Shown one piece after another: positions 22,618 through 34,869 of a stretch of 64,000 bases of DNA. The stretch is taken from NCBI GenBank assembly GCA_905182985.1, contig CAJJDN010000004.1, positions 361,664-425,663 of the forward strand. The letters are read 5' to 3'. The stretch comes from Paramecium sonneborni (Eukaryota > Ciliophora > Oligohymenophorea > Peniculida > Parameciidae). Each line of letters begins with the position of its first letter. Position 1 is the first letter of the stretch. The notes beneath the pieces are model-generated. The model was not told where the DNA came from. It made no database searches and worked only from the letters and a program-made list of their open reading frames with translations. Position numbers and translations under genes: made by a program.

Positions 22618-24193
22618 ATGACTGATCGAAAAGCTTGGAATTAAAAAGTAATAACAATCAAATAAATCTTTAGGAAGATACAGCTATCTTATAATTAGTA
22701 AAGTAGTATGGAATTAAGAAGTGGACCATCGTAGCTGAAAAGATGAAAGAACTCTATGGTTTATTTGGTCGATCAGGTAAATAATGTAGAGAACGTTATC
22801 ATAATCATCTTGACCCTACAATTAATAAAGAGCCATGGAGTGAAAATGAAGAAAGAGTAATATTTATAGCACACAAAGAACATGGTAATAAATGGGTAAA
22901 AAATATTTAAACAATTTATAGGCTGAAATTGCGAAACTGTTACCAGGAAGAACTGATAATGCAATAAAAAATCATTTTTATTCAACTTTAAGAAGAAGTT
23001 TAAGAAGAATAAACAAACTTATTGGAGATAAGAACAGTAAATCATATAGATCTATATATAGTAAAGAAAAGGGTACTCAACAGATCAAGGATATTAAACC
23101 TGGAGTATTATCTAAAATATTTATTCTGGCTGAGAAAAGTCCATCAGAATTAAAAGATGATCATATGAAAAAGCTTTGTTAAGCTTGTAAAGGACTTTAG
23201 GATTCTATTTTAGAATTTGCTTAATCTAAGCAAAAATCTTAAATCAATTAATTTAATGAGGATAAATTTAAATAATTGATAGATAAGATTATGGACTTCA
23301 AGTATATATTATTATTAATACAATAGTTCTTTATACACTAAACAAAGAGAAAGTAGATTGAAATTAAAAAAGAAGAATCATAAAAAAAGAAAGAGTAGAA
23401 TAGATGATGATGATGATGATGATGATGATTATACAAGTGATTATAAATATGAAGTAATAAGCAATAAGTTCCCCTTAAAGAGATCTTCAAGATTAAATGC
23501 TAAAAAGAGAGTGGTATTATATAGTAATTTATCTAAAAGCACATAGATAAAGAAGATTATATTGATATATGTATAAGAACCAAAAAAGGACCATTATATA
23601 ACATATTAAGAGATGAATTGATAGTATAACATGATGAAAAAGAAGTAGTTAAATTATATTAAATAAATTTAGGAATAATGTTCAAATTATTAGTAGTAAT
23701 GTGCTTATGAATTTTAAGGAACCAATAGTCCAAATAATCATTAATTTACTCCAGCTTTTAATGTTTTAACTCCTAGATAGATATTCTTTTAAAAACATAC
23801 AAATCAATATTAAGAAGATGGAATATAGAATAATGATGATGCTATGTTAAGTAAATCTAATTTGGTTCCAATCTTGATCACTAAATAATATACTTAATGC
23901 AAAGATAAACTACTTGATAATTTAGCTTAACAACTCTAATAAAAAATAAGTAATATTAATTATATTGATGTTTAGATGCAAATGCTGAAAAGTATATTTA
24001 TAATCACCAGAATAATCAGGATTCTGATTTAGAGATAAATATTGGTGATGCTTTCGAAATTCCTAAAGACTATAAATCACCATCAAGTAAATTCGGAATC
24101 AGTGGATATAGTCCAAGTGTATTCAGAAAGTATAAGAAAAACTAAGAATCAGGTTTAGTTAACTTTATGATAACACCTCAACATTATAAATGA
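22618..24193 (+). CDS. Myb (R2R3-type) DNA-binding protein
   Basis: 473 aa after removing six introns (22648-22673, 22896-22921, 23302-23326, 23524-23546, 23645-23672, 23950-23975; 23-28 nt). Two Myb/SANT repeats occupy about residues 5-115. The first has Trp spacing around LVKQYGIKKWTIVAEKM and GKQCRERYHNHLDP. The second is [42 protein letters not shown]. Conserved Trp and the GRT.NAIKNH.Y recognition helix are intact. The middle is basic with a run of eight to nine Asp encoded by (GAT)n near 23405. The C-terminus is Gln/Asn/Ser-rich, ending FMITPQHYK. Likely a nuclear transcription regulator. Confidence 0.9.
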
Positions 24194-24253
24194 AATTAAT
24201 TACGATATTTTTAAAAGATTATTTATTTCTTCTTTATAGAGTATTATATAAAA

Positions 24254-26070
24254 ATGGAGGATTAGGATTAAATGTTATTAAAGAGTTTGTAATTTCAAGG
24301 AATATAGATTACAGCATCATCTCTCCCTTAAGTAAGAGTTATTGATATATTTTATAGTTTACATGTGATGATTTGATATCTATTTTATTATAATTTTTTT
24401 AATTGAGTGGAACTTAAGCACTTGAAATCAGCTCAATTAAATCAATTAAAAGTACATTTAGAAAAGCCGGTAAAATTTAAGAAATGCTTTATCCTATTGG
24501 AATTAGAATTGATATTCAATCAATTGTCAATCCTAATCCATAAGAATCAAGAAAGATTATTGTAAGTTTGCTTTCCAAATTGAGTTAATAAAATAAAAAA
24601 GAAACTGGAGCCAAAAATCTAACATTTGAAGAAAGATTACAAGAAGAGAAAGTTAATTATAGAACAAATCAAATATAGAATTTTTTTTAAGAATGGGTTA
24701 ATCCATCATTGTGTGCTTTTCCAGAAATTGGATAAAGATTTTTAAGATTGCATGTTCTTAATATTATAAATAAAGAACCTTTAATAAAGTAAGTAGCTAA
24801 TAAAGGAGTAAGAAAATATTTATATTAATCAATTGTTCGAGTGATGGATCATCATATATAAAAGAAAGAGGTAGATTAACCACTCTAAGAAAGATTATAA
24901 TTAATTAAGAAAATGAGAAGATCTGATGATCCTGAAGCTGTTTTAGGATAATTTAAGGGTTAATTCTAAGCTGAATCAGAAAAGAATGATTGGGAGGACA
25001 TTTAAAAGGGAAATAGATAATTAAAAAGAGCAATTAAGTTATTAAAAGAAGAAGATAAAGAAGAAGAATAAGCAAGAAAATAAAAAGAGGAAGAAAATCA
25101 GGGCTTATTTAATCTGGAAATATAATTCTAAGAAGAAGTAAAAGAGATTTAATAAGAAATTTAAGTTACTTAAGATGCTAAATCAGAGATTACTACATTA
25201 CTTGATGATATCTAAGCTAAATTGGTTGAACAATAAAAAATTTATGATAAATTATAAAAAAAAAAATTAAAATTAGAAGATGTCAATTAGAAATAGTAAG
25301 ATGTTTATTCTTAAATTCAATAAGATAATAAAGAAAAGTAATAAGAATTAGAAAATACTCATTCTATTTTATAATAAATTGAGTCTAAAAAAGGTAATGA
25401 TCCAGAAATTTAATAACTTGAATAAGAAATTGAAAATATTAAGATAGAATGGGAAAAAGAAAAAATAATATAACAAAATGAGGCAGATGAATTGGCACAA
25501 TAAGTTTAAGATAGAAGATTAAAACTTGAGTAGATATAAGATAAAATGAGAAGGTTATAAGAAGAAAACTAAATGATCAGAAATTAGGGAAGAGTTAATT
25601 TAGAATATAAGGAAAAATTATTAGTTGAATTACAAAATTAGCCGAAAGAAATTGCAAGAAATCAATATATCAAAAAAATTGTGGATTTGAAAAGTCAATT
25701 AGAAAAATAAAAAGCAGAATATTTAAAATAAGCCAAAGAGCTATCTTAATTAGAAGATTCACTATAATTTTAAGATAATATGATAAATAGATATTGTGTT
25801 GAAATAGAGAATCTTATTAATTAAGATCCAAAGAGAACTGAAACAGTTGTTAAATAAATCTAAAAACAATATTAAGATTATAAAATTATCTATAAATAAT
25901 GTGCTGAAACTATGCGTAATATTGGAGAAAAGAGAATTCAAATATATGATACTGAGTTAAAAATGGAAGATATTTTACTTAAGGGATACAAAAAGAATGT
26001 TGAAAAATTAAGATAAGATTTAACAGACATTTAAGCTGAAAATAAAAATCTAGAAAAATAGAGAAGATGA
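24254..26070 (+). CDS. CCDC22: CCDC22 homologue (CCC complex)
   Basis: 596 aa after removing one 26-nt intron (24332-24357). The N-terminal MEDQDQMLLKSLQ.QGI and the following calponin-homology-like NN domain with FRKAGKIQEMLYPIGIRIDIQSIVNP correspond to the CCDC22 N-terminus. The block EWVNPSLCAFPEIGQRF matches the conserved middle. From about residue 240 on it is a long coiled coil (LQQEISKLRVE-type heptads) with a conserved helical end. Length is close to human CCDC22 (627 aa). CCDC22 pairs with CCDC93 and COMMD proteins in endosomal recycling. The partner genes are not in this window. Confidence 0.8.
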
Positions 26071-26114
26071 TTATTTATTTATTAATTATAGAACATTATT
26101 AAATTTTATATTAA

Positions 26115-26610
26115 ATGACTGAAAAATATTGGTAAAGATATAAAGAAACTCATGATAAAGATCCTCTCAATACAAATGAATTATGGGTTAGAGTCAAATA
26201 AGATTTAAAAAGAAGAGAAAAGCCTAAACATCATCTTGAATTATATTCCTATTGTAGAACTGAGAATCCTTATATTAAATAAATAAAAAGCTCCCCAAAT
26301 ATTACGATGGATACTGTTGCAGAACTAATTTGTAGATAATCAGCATGTGAATTATAATATTGTATGAGTTTACAAAAATTGGCAGTGGAAAATAGCAGAT
26401 CTAAAATAGAGTAACAGTAAAATATAATCAAATAGTTTATAGGGATGTCGTGATTAATACAAAACAATGACTACTTGCATTAAGAATGAGAAAAACAGAA
26501 TTAAATAAAAAGAAGAAGAATTAAGAAATCTTGTATTAGGTTTAGAATAACCAGAAATTAAATAAGAAATCTAAAAATAGCCTATTCTTAAAGAAGAACC
26601 TGTTATGTGA
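26115..26610 (+). CDS. Twin CX9C (CHCH-type) protein
   Basis: 156 aa after removing a 25-nt intron (26411-26435). It carries two CX9C motifs, CRQSACELQYC and CRDQYKTMTTC, separated by about 18 residues, in helical context. This is the signature of coiled-coil-helix proteins imported by Mia40 into the mitochondrial intermembrane space. Additional Cys occur before the first motif. The N-terminal YWQRYKETHDKDPLNTNELWVRVK and Lys/Glu-rich C-terminus do not identify a subfamily (complex I or COX assembly types are possible). A 19-nt intron (26417-26435) would also keep the frame. Confidence 0.72.
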
Positions 26611-27015
26611 TTTATAATTATTAAATTTATTTTATTATATATAATAAAATATTTTTAGCCATTTACCTTCAATTTTTTGATTAATTAAATTTTAATACTA
26701 AATTAGAATCAAAAATTTAACTGCTATTACTATAATGGCAAACAATATAAAATAGTTACTACGTCCCTTTAAAAAGTATTTATTTACTTTTGCTTTTAAA
26801 ATTTAATAAAAAACGAGAAATCTTAATAATAAATATATAAATACTAATTCAACTTTTATTCTACTCAATTAGGATCAATAATTTAATATTTTAAATGTTT
26901 TTGATTTGAAACTAATTAAGATATTGAATTATTCTCTATTTGAATTGTAAAAAAGTTATAATAGATGAACTAACATTATAATATTAAATATTATGATAGA
27001 ATGTTTAATATTTGC
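26611..27015. other. Intergenic between convergent genes
   Basis: 405 nt, AT-rich, nothing recognised. Confidence 0.4.
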
Positions 27016-28326
27016 TCATATTATTTTTTCATTTTATGCCTACTTTCTTTCTTTTTCTTTTTCCATCAGTTCTTATTTGTCTTAAATAATTCTCTTCATT
27101 GGACCTTCTACAAAATCTTATAATTATTGTATTGACATCTTAAATTTTTGATAAATGATTACTTTATCTAATGTTGAATGTTCATTTATATAACTTTCAA
27201 AACCTTTAAAATATAATTCAAATCCATCATTAGAAAGTGTATCTCTTAAAACTTAACATGATTATTGATTATTAAGACTACCTACATTATTAGTATCTCT
27301 TTTAAGAAAATATCTCTTAACAATAGATTTACAAATTTCTACTCCTTAGTCTAACTATAAGTAATTAAACCATTCCTAAAATGATTTTTAATTAAATTAC
27401 TTTTAAGGAAATGCTTCCACTTTTATCTTTATCTAATTATCCAAATCTTTTTCTGACATCTTTAATAATGATTCCTTCAAATCCATAAATTAAATAGGGC
27501 AATTCTCTAACAGATATAGTTCCATCATTATTGATATCAGTGGCCTTAAAAGCAGACCATGCATAATTAATTTCATCTTTAACTCTATCTGAAACCAGCT
27601 TTTTTCTTTGTATAAGTTGACTATAACTTTCTTCAGCATTTTAAATGTAATCCTAAATCCATTCATCTTAATTATGCTTGAATAAATTTTTAGAATTGAA
27701 AATATCTTAAGTTCTTCTTTTTGCATTTTAAAAAGTCTATGTTTAAGCATATTTTAATAAAAAATCTTAAAGTTGATAATTATTGTCTAACCATGAATAT
27801 AATTCTTCATAAGAAATAGTTCGATCTAGATTTTTATCCATTTCTGTAAATATTGCTTCAACATAGTACTCTATATCAGTAAAACCAGGAGGTTTCATAT
27901 TTACAATTTTACACAGAGATCTAATTGCAGTTTAAAAAATCATGATAAGTTCAATCTTTTCAAGCTTTTGAGACTTATCCAAATCAAATACTTAACTTAT
28001 ATATTTAACTTTAGTTGCAAAATCTGTATCAGAAAAAATTATCTAATTCTAATTAAAAAATATACTAAAACTGCTTGACTCTCATAAATATCAGTTAAAC
28101 CGTCCGTACTATGATTGTTTTCAATAGTCTCAAACATTTCACCGCAATGTTATTTTAGAATGGCATGATAAACATCAAAAAATTCACCTAAAGATAAAAC
28201 ATTTGTTGCAGGATAGTTTTATTGTACATATTTGGCAACTTTTTGTATCTCAGGTAAATGAAGTTATCTTAGAAATTGTAATAATCCTTAATTTGGATTT
28301 GCTGGTTGATTAAAGTAATTACCCAT
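27016..28326 (-). CDS. EF-hand protein, N-myristoylation site
   Basis: 420 aa after removing introns 28043-28065 (23 nt) and 27376-27400 (25 nt). It starts MGNYFNQP, a good N-myristoylation sequence (Gly2), so membrane attachment is likely. Four EF-hand-like loops are visible: DLDKSQKLEKIEL, DKNLDRTISYEEL, DINNDGTISVREL and DKDKSGSISLKEW. The last two keep full calcium ligand patterns; the first is degenerate. The C-terminus is charged and helical (EKEKERKQAQNEK). The arrangement is larger than calmodulin or calcineurin B, and no exact family is assigned. Confidence 0.82.
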
Positions 28327-28556
28327 TTTAATTATTAAAATAAATACTTTTAAGCTAATTATTAATGTTTCAATATTAACATGATTTAACAATAGTAGCT
28401 AATAACCTAATTATAAAAATATCTATATTCAATAATTGCTATATCTATTATAGTAATTAATTTAAATGTAGTTCTTGAATTTAGATAAATATCTATCCAA
28501 TAATGAAAGAAATATGAATGTTAAGTGTAATAAGACTAAATTATTTAGTTAATACT
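28327..28556. other. Intergenic
   Basis: 230 nt upstream of the EF-hand gene start, with no feature seen. The assembly duplication begins at 28557. Confidence 0.4.
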
Positions 28557-29734
28557 TCATAAAATTTAATTAAAATAGAACTGGAGAGAATGAATGAAAA
28601 AGAATTTTTGAAATATTTAAATATCAATATTTAAATCCTTATCGTATGATTATTCAAATTATAAATTTTAATTTGATGTCATCGCTATATCATTATGTTA
28701 ACATAAAATCATTGAAATTAATGAATACTTTATTTAAATAGAATAAATAAAACAAAAAATATTCAAAAGAAAAACCGAACATATCTATTAATTAAAATTT
28801 TGTCTATGTAATTCTTAACTAAATTCTTGAAATTTAAGAAGAAGAAAAATCACTTGATATGTAAAGAAAAAGTATTTCACAATGATGTTAGCCATTAATA
28901 TAGAGGAATAAAAATAGCATAGCTCAATATTGATAAATAAATTCATAGAGATAAAACAGATAGAATTCAGAATAAATATAATTTTCAACTCATATTTATA
29001 ATCATAATGGACTTCCATTAAATTTTTTAGGAGAGTAAATTTATGTTACTCCTTTATAAATTTTGTTTTAGGTTTTTAATTGTTAATCCATTTAACTCAT
29101 TTAATAAAATAATGATCAATTAAATTAATTAATAGCTAGAAAGGCTATTTTGGGAAGTGGAATATATGGGTAATTATTTAAGTTGAGATAATAGTAAAGT
29201 ATACAAAATGTAAAGCAAATATGATAAATAATATTATGCCGTAAAATGCATAAAAAAACAAAACGAAAAAGAGGGAGTATAAAATTTTATAATATTTATT
29301 AGTTTCCAACAACTTCATTAAGAGAAATAAAATTTTTGACAACACTAGATTAAGAAAATGTAATAAAAATAAAGTAAATTTATACTTGAGTAAAAAAAAA
29401 TAAAAACAAAATTAAGACTATAAAAACATATTGTGCAATGGATAATGGATTTAATGGCAAATGATTTTTGGAAATTGTTATTAAAAAATGAAGAATAAAA
29501 ATATTATTTTAATACGAATTAAATTCGTTGCATTCTTTATTAATGTTTTAAAGGACTTTAATACATACATTCATAAAATATAATTCATAGAGATATAAAA
29601 AGTGCCAATATTTTGGTAAATGAAATAGGAGTAGTCAAAATAGCTGATTTTGGTTTAGCAAAGTTTTGTCCAAAAAAAGAGGGAGTAAAGAAAACTCCAA
29701 CAGTTGTTACATTAGGTTATAGAGCACCAGAAGT
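28557..29734 (+). repeat. Assembly duplication, copy 1 (1178 nt)
   Basis: Direct repeat of 1178 nt, joined by a single N (29735) to an apparently identical copy at 29736-30913. Copy 1 contains the 5' flank and the first part of the CDK-like gene, breaking off after APEV. A single N between equal-length copies suggests two overlapping contig ends that were not merged rather than a real tandem duplication. A spurious 67-aa ORF occurs in both copies. Confidence 0.85.
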
Positions 29735-29735
29735 N

Positions 29736-30913
29736 TCATAAAATTTAATTAAAATAGAACTGGAGAGAATGAATGAAAAAGAATTTTTGAAATATTTAAA
29801 TATCAATATTTAAATCCTTATCGTATGATTATTCAAATTATAAATTTTAATTTGATGTCATCGCTATATCATTATGTTAACATAAAATCATTGAAATTAA
29901 TGAATACTTTATTTAAATAGAATAAATAAAACAAAAAATATTCAAAAGAAAAACCGAACATATCTATTAATTAAAATTTTGTCTATGTAATTCTTAACTA
30001 AATTCTTGAAATTTAAGAAGAAGAAAAATCACTTGATATGTAAAGAAAAAGTATTTCACAATGATGTTAGCCATTAATATAGAGGAATAAAAATAGCATA
30101 GCTCAATATTGATAAATAAATTCATAGAGATAAAACAGATAGAATTCAGAATAAATATAATTTTCAACTCATATTTATAATCATAATGGACTTCCATTAA
30201 ATTTTTTAGGAGAGTAAATTTATGTTACTCCTTTATAAATTTTGTTTTAGGTTTTTAATTGTTAATCCATTTAACTCATTTAATAAAATAATGATCAATT
30301 AAATTAATTAATAGCTAGAAAGGCTATTTTGGGAAGTGGAATATATGGGTAATTATTTAAGTTGAGATAATAGTAAAGTATACAAAATGTAAAGCAAATA
30401 TGATAAATAATATTATGCCGTAAAATGCATAAAAAAACAAAACGAAAAAGAGGGAGTATAAAATTTTATAATATTTATTAGTTTCCAACAACTTCATTAA
30501 GAGAAATAAAATTTTTGACAACACTAGATTAAGAAAATGTAATAAAAATAAAGTAAATTTATACTTGAGTAAAAAAAAATAAAAACAAAATTAAGACTAT
30601 AAAAACATATTGTGCAATGGATAATGGATTTAATGGCAAATGATTTTTGGAAATTGTTATTAAAAAATGAAGAATAAAAATATTATTTTAATACGAATTA
30701 AATTCGTTGCATTCTTTATTAATGTTTTAAAGGACTTTAATACATACATTCATAAAATATAATTCATAGAGATATAAAAAGTGCCAATATTTTGGTAAAT
30801 GAAATAGGAGTAGTCAAAATAGCTGATTTTGGTTTAGCAAAGTTTTGTCCAAAAAAAGAGGGAGTAAAGAAAACTCCAACAGTTGTTACATTAGGTTATA
30901 GAGCACCAGAAGT
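29736..30913 (+). repeat. Assembly duplication, copy 2 (1178 nt)
   Basis: Second copy of the 1178-nt repeat, continuous with the rest of the CDK-like kinase gene. Offset between copies is exactly 1179 nt. Confidence 0.85.
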
Positions 30914-31490
30914 TTTATTAACAAGAGGATAATATAACTTTTAAATAGATGTTTGGAGTATGGGTTGTTTTGCAGTAGAATTAAATTTTAATAGACCATT
31001 ATTTAAAGCTAAAGATGAAGCTTAGCAAATATAATAAATTTTTGAAAAATGTGGAACACCTACAGCAGAAACATGGCCAGAAATAATGAAATCTGATTAT
31101 TTTATAAAGTTAAACCCTTAGAGATATGATAGAAAGTTTATATCATCAATAAGAAATATGAAAAATTAATTTGATGATGAATTATTAGATTTGTTAGATA
31201 AGATATTTGTATTGAATCCCAATGTTCGTTTGACAGTTGAATAAGTATTATAACATCCATTCTTTACAAACCATTATTTAAATTTGTGTTTTGAATAATT
31301 TAAAGAATATTTAATAAAACGAAATGTAAATTTAGAAAAAGTATTTACTTTTGTGTAGAAACCTGTACAAAAAGATTTAGAAATTTATTATTTGATAACT
31401 TTATATGCTATTATATATTATGATCAAATCAATATAAATTATTTACTCCAAGGTTTATCATAAGGTATTTCTGACTTTGATGTAAATTGA
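30291..31490 (+). CDS. CDK-like protein kinase
   Basis: Kinase of about 360 aa. The G-loop [13 protein letters not shown] is made by splicing 30349-30373 (25 nt), and AVKCIKKQ follows. A PSTAIRE-equivalent FPTTSLREI comes after intron 30456-30481 (26 nt). [12 protein letters not shown] is reached by an unusually long 43-nt intron (30553-30595). [27 protein letters not shown] and [17 protein letters not shown] complete the fold. The P-T-T-S-L-R-E helix resembles the CDK10/CDK11 branch. The 5' end is uncertain: the ATG at 30291 is one base out of frame with the G-loop, so a start or small intron upstream remains unresolved. The first 620 nt of the gene are repeated in copy 1 upstream. Confidence 0.8.
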
Positions 31491-32241
31491 TTTCTTATGC
31501 TTATGCATTCTATTCAAAGTATTTCCTGGCTTCTTTATATATATAATAATCTTCTGAATATGTTTTCTATATCAATTAATAATAAATAAGAAAGTAATTA
31601 CTCTATGAAAATTGATTTAAATTATTTTTTTAAACAATTTCTAAATAGTAATAAAATGGATTCTCAAGACTATTGAAATCTAAAATAACAATGATTCAGA
31701 GAGTCTCAAGATTAATGAATAAAACTTTTTTGATTTAAGTGAAAAAAATTATTATTTTAATCTTATAATTTATTTTAAATTCTTATTAAATTTGAATTTC
31801 TTTATCTTTTAATATAAAAGTTGTCTAATTTAAAATATCTTCCTTGAAATAAATTTGAAATAATTTTATGAATATTGGTAAAGCCTAAAATATTTTTTTC
31901 TTATTTAAATATCATTTTGATAAGCCAAAAAAAATAAAATGAATTTAATAAAGAATCAAATTTAGTTATTAAATTGAACTTAAAGGTAAAGTGGAAGTAA
32001 GCAATTTTAAGTTCTTGCTTATAAATTATTAGAATAAATGTGAATATTAAACATTAAATCATAATTAATCAATAAAAATTAAAGAAACTAGTAAATCGAA
32101 TTAATTTATTTTAATTTAAAATATGATATTTTAAGATATGTAATATAAAAATAATTATATTTTTTGGTTTGAAAAAGTCTCTATTTTTAATGATAAGGGA
32201 GTTTAGTTAGAATTATCGTATAAATAAAATTAAATAATTAA
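31491..32241. other. Intergenic, no gene resolved
   Basis: About 750 nt, AT-rich. Short open stretches near 31.95-32.15 kb do not look like protein. Nothing else seen. Confidence 0.4.
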
Positions 32242-33366
32242 ATGCTTCCAAAAATATAAGGATAAGCTGTTGGAAGAAAAGAGAATTTGGCTTCATAATA
32301 GATTGTAGAAGATCATCTAAAGAACATATTGAAAAAACAAGAAAACTAAGTAAGACAGTTGTTGAATTTTATACAGAATTATAAAGCATGGAAAACCCCA
32401 TATGCTCCAAAGAATCCTCATACACCATTTGGAGATTTTCCAAAAGAATATATGCCAAAAGAAAAGGCAAATAAATAAAAAGTAATTGAACCTGTTCATG
32501 AGACTTCTTAAAATGCTTTAATAACAAGTAAAAGAGTTGTTTGAGATTTATTAGATAAATATTAAGGGACTCATTAAGGAACAGGAGGAAGAACAAGTTC
32601 ATAATTATAGAAGAAAGAAGAATATAGACCTGCACCACCAAAAGCAGGAGCATTTGATTAAAGAACAATATCAGTTTCAGATTTTAGGAGATATTATGAT
32701 CGAGGAGATTTACCTATAAAAGTTTTGAATATAGAAATATATTTAGGTTGATCATTAAGGCAGTGTAAATAGAATTATATGGAAAATATCTCCAGAATAA
32801 TTAGATTATCATCATTATTTACCAATATTTTTTGATGGATTAAGAGTATATGATAATTTTAAAATAAGGAAAAAATGGATCCTTATAGATTCTTAGCTAT
32901 ATTGGGAACATATGGATTACTTGAGAGTGGAGGTAATAAAATATTACCAGTTATTCCTTAATTGATTATTCCAATAAAAAGTATTATTGACAATAATAAA
33001 AATAGCAAATTTAAATACTAGAGATCCAAGCATAATAGAAGTTTAATTGAAAGTTCTTCAAAAATTAGTTTTAAGTGGAGAAATGGTTGGAGAAGCATTA
33101 GGTAATTAAATAAATCTATTTCATAGTACCATATTATAGATAATTATTGCCTATCATGAATTTATATAAAAATAAAAATTCAAATTTAGGTGATTTTATA
33201 GAGTACAATTAAAGAAAAAGAGTGAATATTGGTGATTTAATATAAGAAACATTAGAATTATTTGAACAAACAGGAGGAGAAGTAAAAATTAAATAATAAT
33301 AATTAGGATGCTTACATAAATATTAAATACATGATTCCAACCTATGAGAGTTGCATTTTAAATTGA
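32242..33366 (+). CDS. PACRG: PACRG (parkin co-regulated protein)
   Basis: 324 aa after removing six introns: 32528-32554 (27), 32722-32746 (25), 32846-32868 (23), 32981-33005, 33102-33126 and 33282-33306 (25 each). From about residue 110 it follows PACRG block by block: [111 protein letters not shown], and the end YESCILN. PACRG is a microtubule inner protein of the ciliary doublet junction. The N-terminal third is a species-specific extension. The 27-nt intron carries an in-frame TGA. Very secure. Confidence 0.97.
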
Positions 33367-33700
33367 TAAAGAATAATAATATATATATCTATTGATTATT
33401 AAATAAGTAATTCTCATTTTTGTTATTTTTTGGTCTAAAATCAAGCACAAAAACTAACATTTAATATATACTATAAATATTAACGTTATAATTTGTCGAT
33501 AAAAACAATTATAAAATAAATAAATAAGTGAATTTTATTAATCATTCAATATTTTAATTTTGTTTATCATTCAATATTTTACTAATGATTTAAAAGAAGG
33601 AAAATATTTAAGCAAAAGAAGCAAGAAGAAAATTTATTAATAATAAAAAAGAGACAGAAATTGATTCAATTTCATATATTAAGCAAAGATATATTTTTAA
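33367..33700. other. Intergenic between convergent genes
   Basis: 334 nt, no feature recognised. Confidence 0.4.
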
Positions 33701-34438
33701 TCAAATTTCAATTATCTTCCAAAGACATTAATTTTCATTCGGTTTACCAGAATCTATTTTTAATAATGAAAGCTTTGACTAACTTTCAACATTAGATTAG
33801 TTTACATTACTTTGTAAATAGTACCCAGTGTTTTAATGTTTAATTTCTAGACAGGTTATGAATTTTAAATTTATTTACTTATATTGTCACCTATTTTTTC
33901 AATATACCAATAATCCCCTTCATCACTTCCTCCTACTTCAATCTATCCATTACTACTTCTTTATTGAGCTTTTAAATAACATTTTGTTAATGGATGATAT
34001 AACTAAAAGTTAAAATCAATATTTAAATACTTTAACTACATTTTCATCAATATTTTCAAATACCCAATTATCATATTCATTATGGCATTCTTAACAACAT
34101 AAAACTTCATTCAATCGAGAATTTTGATATCTTATTCGATGAGAATGAAGAAATCTCTCAGTACTTATATTCATTAATTAAATTGTGTTATTATTAATAC
34201 AACTTTCCCTCAGGTTTTAATTAGATGTACATTAAGTAAAATGACTAATCTTATGACTACTTTCTTCTATTTTTTAATCTTCATTCTCATAACCCAATTC
34301 TTCTTTGATGATCAATCTACTTACATTAGGAACTAATAGAGATTGCTATTAGTTCAATAAATATTTGCTGATTAAGTTTTCTTTTATGCATATACCTTTT
34401 CTTGGCTCATAGTATATCGATGATTGATCAAAGTACAT
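33701..34438 (-). CDS. MIR-domain protein
   Basis: 225 aa after removing introns 34003-34030 (28 nt) and 33847-33878 (32 nt). From about residue 90 it has MIR-type repeats. The first is ERFLHSHRIRYQNSRLNEVLC...DNWVFEN, the second VVKLYHPLTKCYLKAQQ...EGDYWYIEKI, the third KIKHQNTGYYLQSN...NENQCLWKIIEI. MIR domains occur in SDF2, O-mannosyltransferases and IP3/ryanodine receptors and form a beta-trefoil; three repeats make one trefoil as in SDF2. There is no signal peptide, so ER entry as for SDF2 is not supported. The first about 85 residues match no known domain. Start MYFDQSSIYYEP is the first Met. Confidence 0.75.
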
Positions 34439-34869
34439 TTTATTTTATTCTTTCTAACATAAATTGCCCATCAATTTTTACTTTATTTAATTAATAGTCT
34501 TTTCTTAAATATCTAGATCATAAAAATTAATCTAAGAATAATGTAATTGATTCCATGAAATTATTTTCCATTTATCTTATTATTTACTGTTTAAATAACT
34601 CTTAAAAGGTGAAATTAAATTTACAAAAACAACTTACCAGAATGATTAATGGCTTTTTTAAAGTAAAAACATTATTAGATTTAATTTATAATATAAGGAA
34701 ATTCAATTCATAATTGTTTCAAATTTCCTAATATAATTTTCTTTTTATAAAGGAAAATAAATTATTAAAATAAAAAATATAAGAAAAATGATTATTTAAA
34801 AATAATGACAATCAAAATGAATCAGAATTTATTTAATAAACATTTTAAAATATTAGATTTACATTACTA
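34439..34869. other. Intergenic, no feature seen
   Basis: About 430 nt between same-strand genes. Only AT-rich sequence. Confidence 0.4.

Noticed and set aside
22618..22650. Reading straight through the first Myb intron
   Set aside because: It ruins the Myb repeat frame; the 26-nt intron 22648-22673 restores the conserved Trp and helix pattern.
28815..29018. 67-aa ORF on the minus strand, present in both copies of the 1178-nt repeat
   Set aside because: No coding character, and it lies opposite the 5' region of the CDK-like gene. Its perfect duplication only reflects the assembly artefact.
28557..30913. Real tandem duplication of a kinase gene
   Set aside because: A single N lies exactly between equal copies and the first breaks in mid-domain, so unmerged contigs are far more likely.
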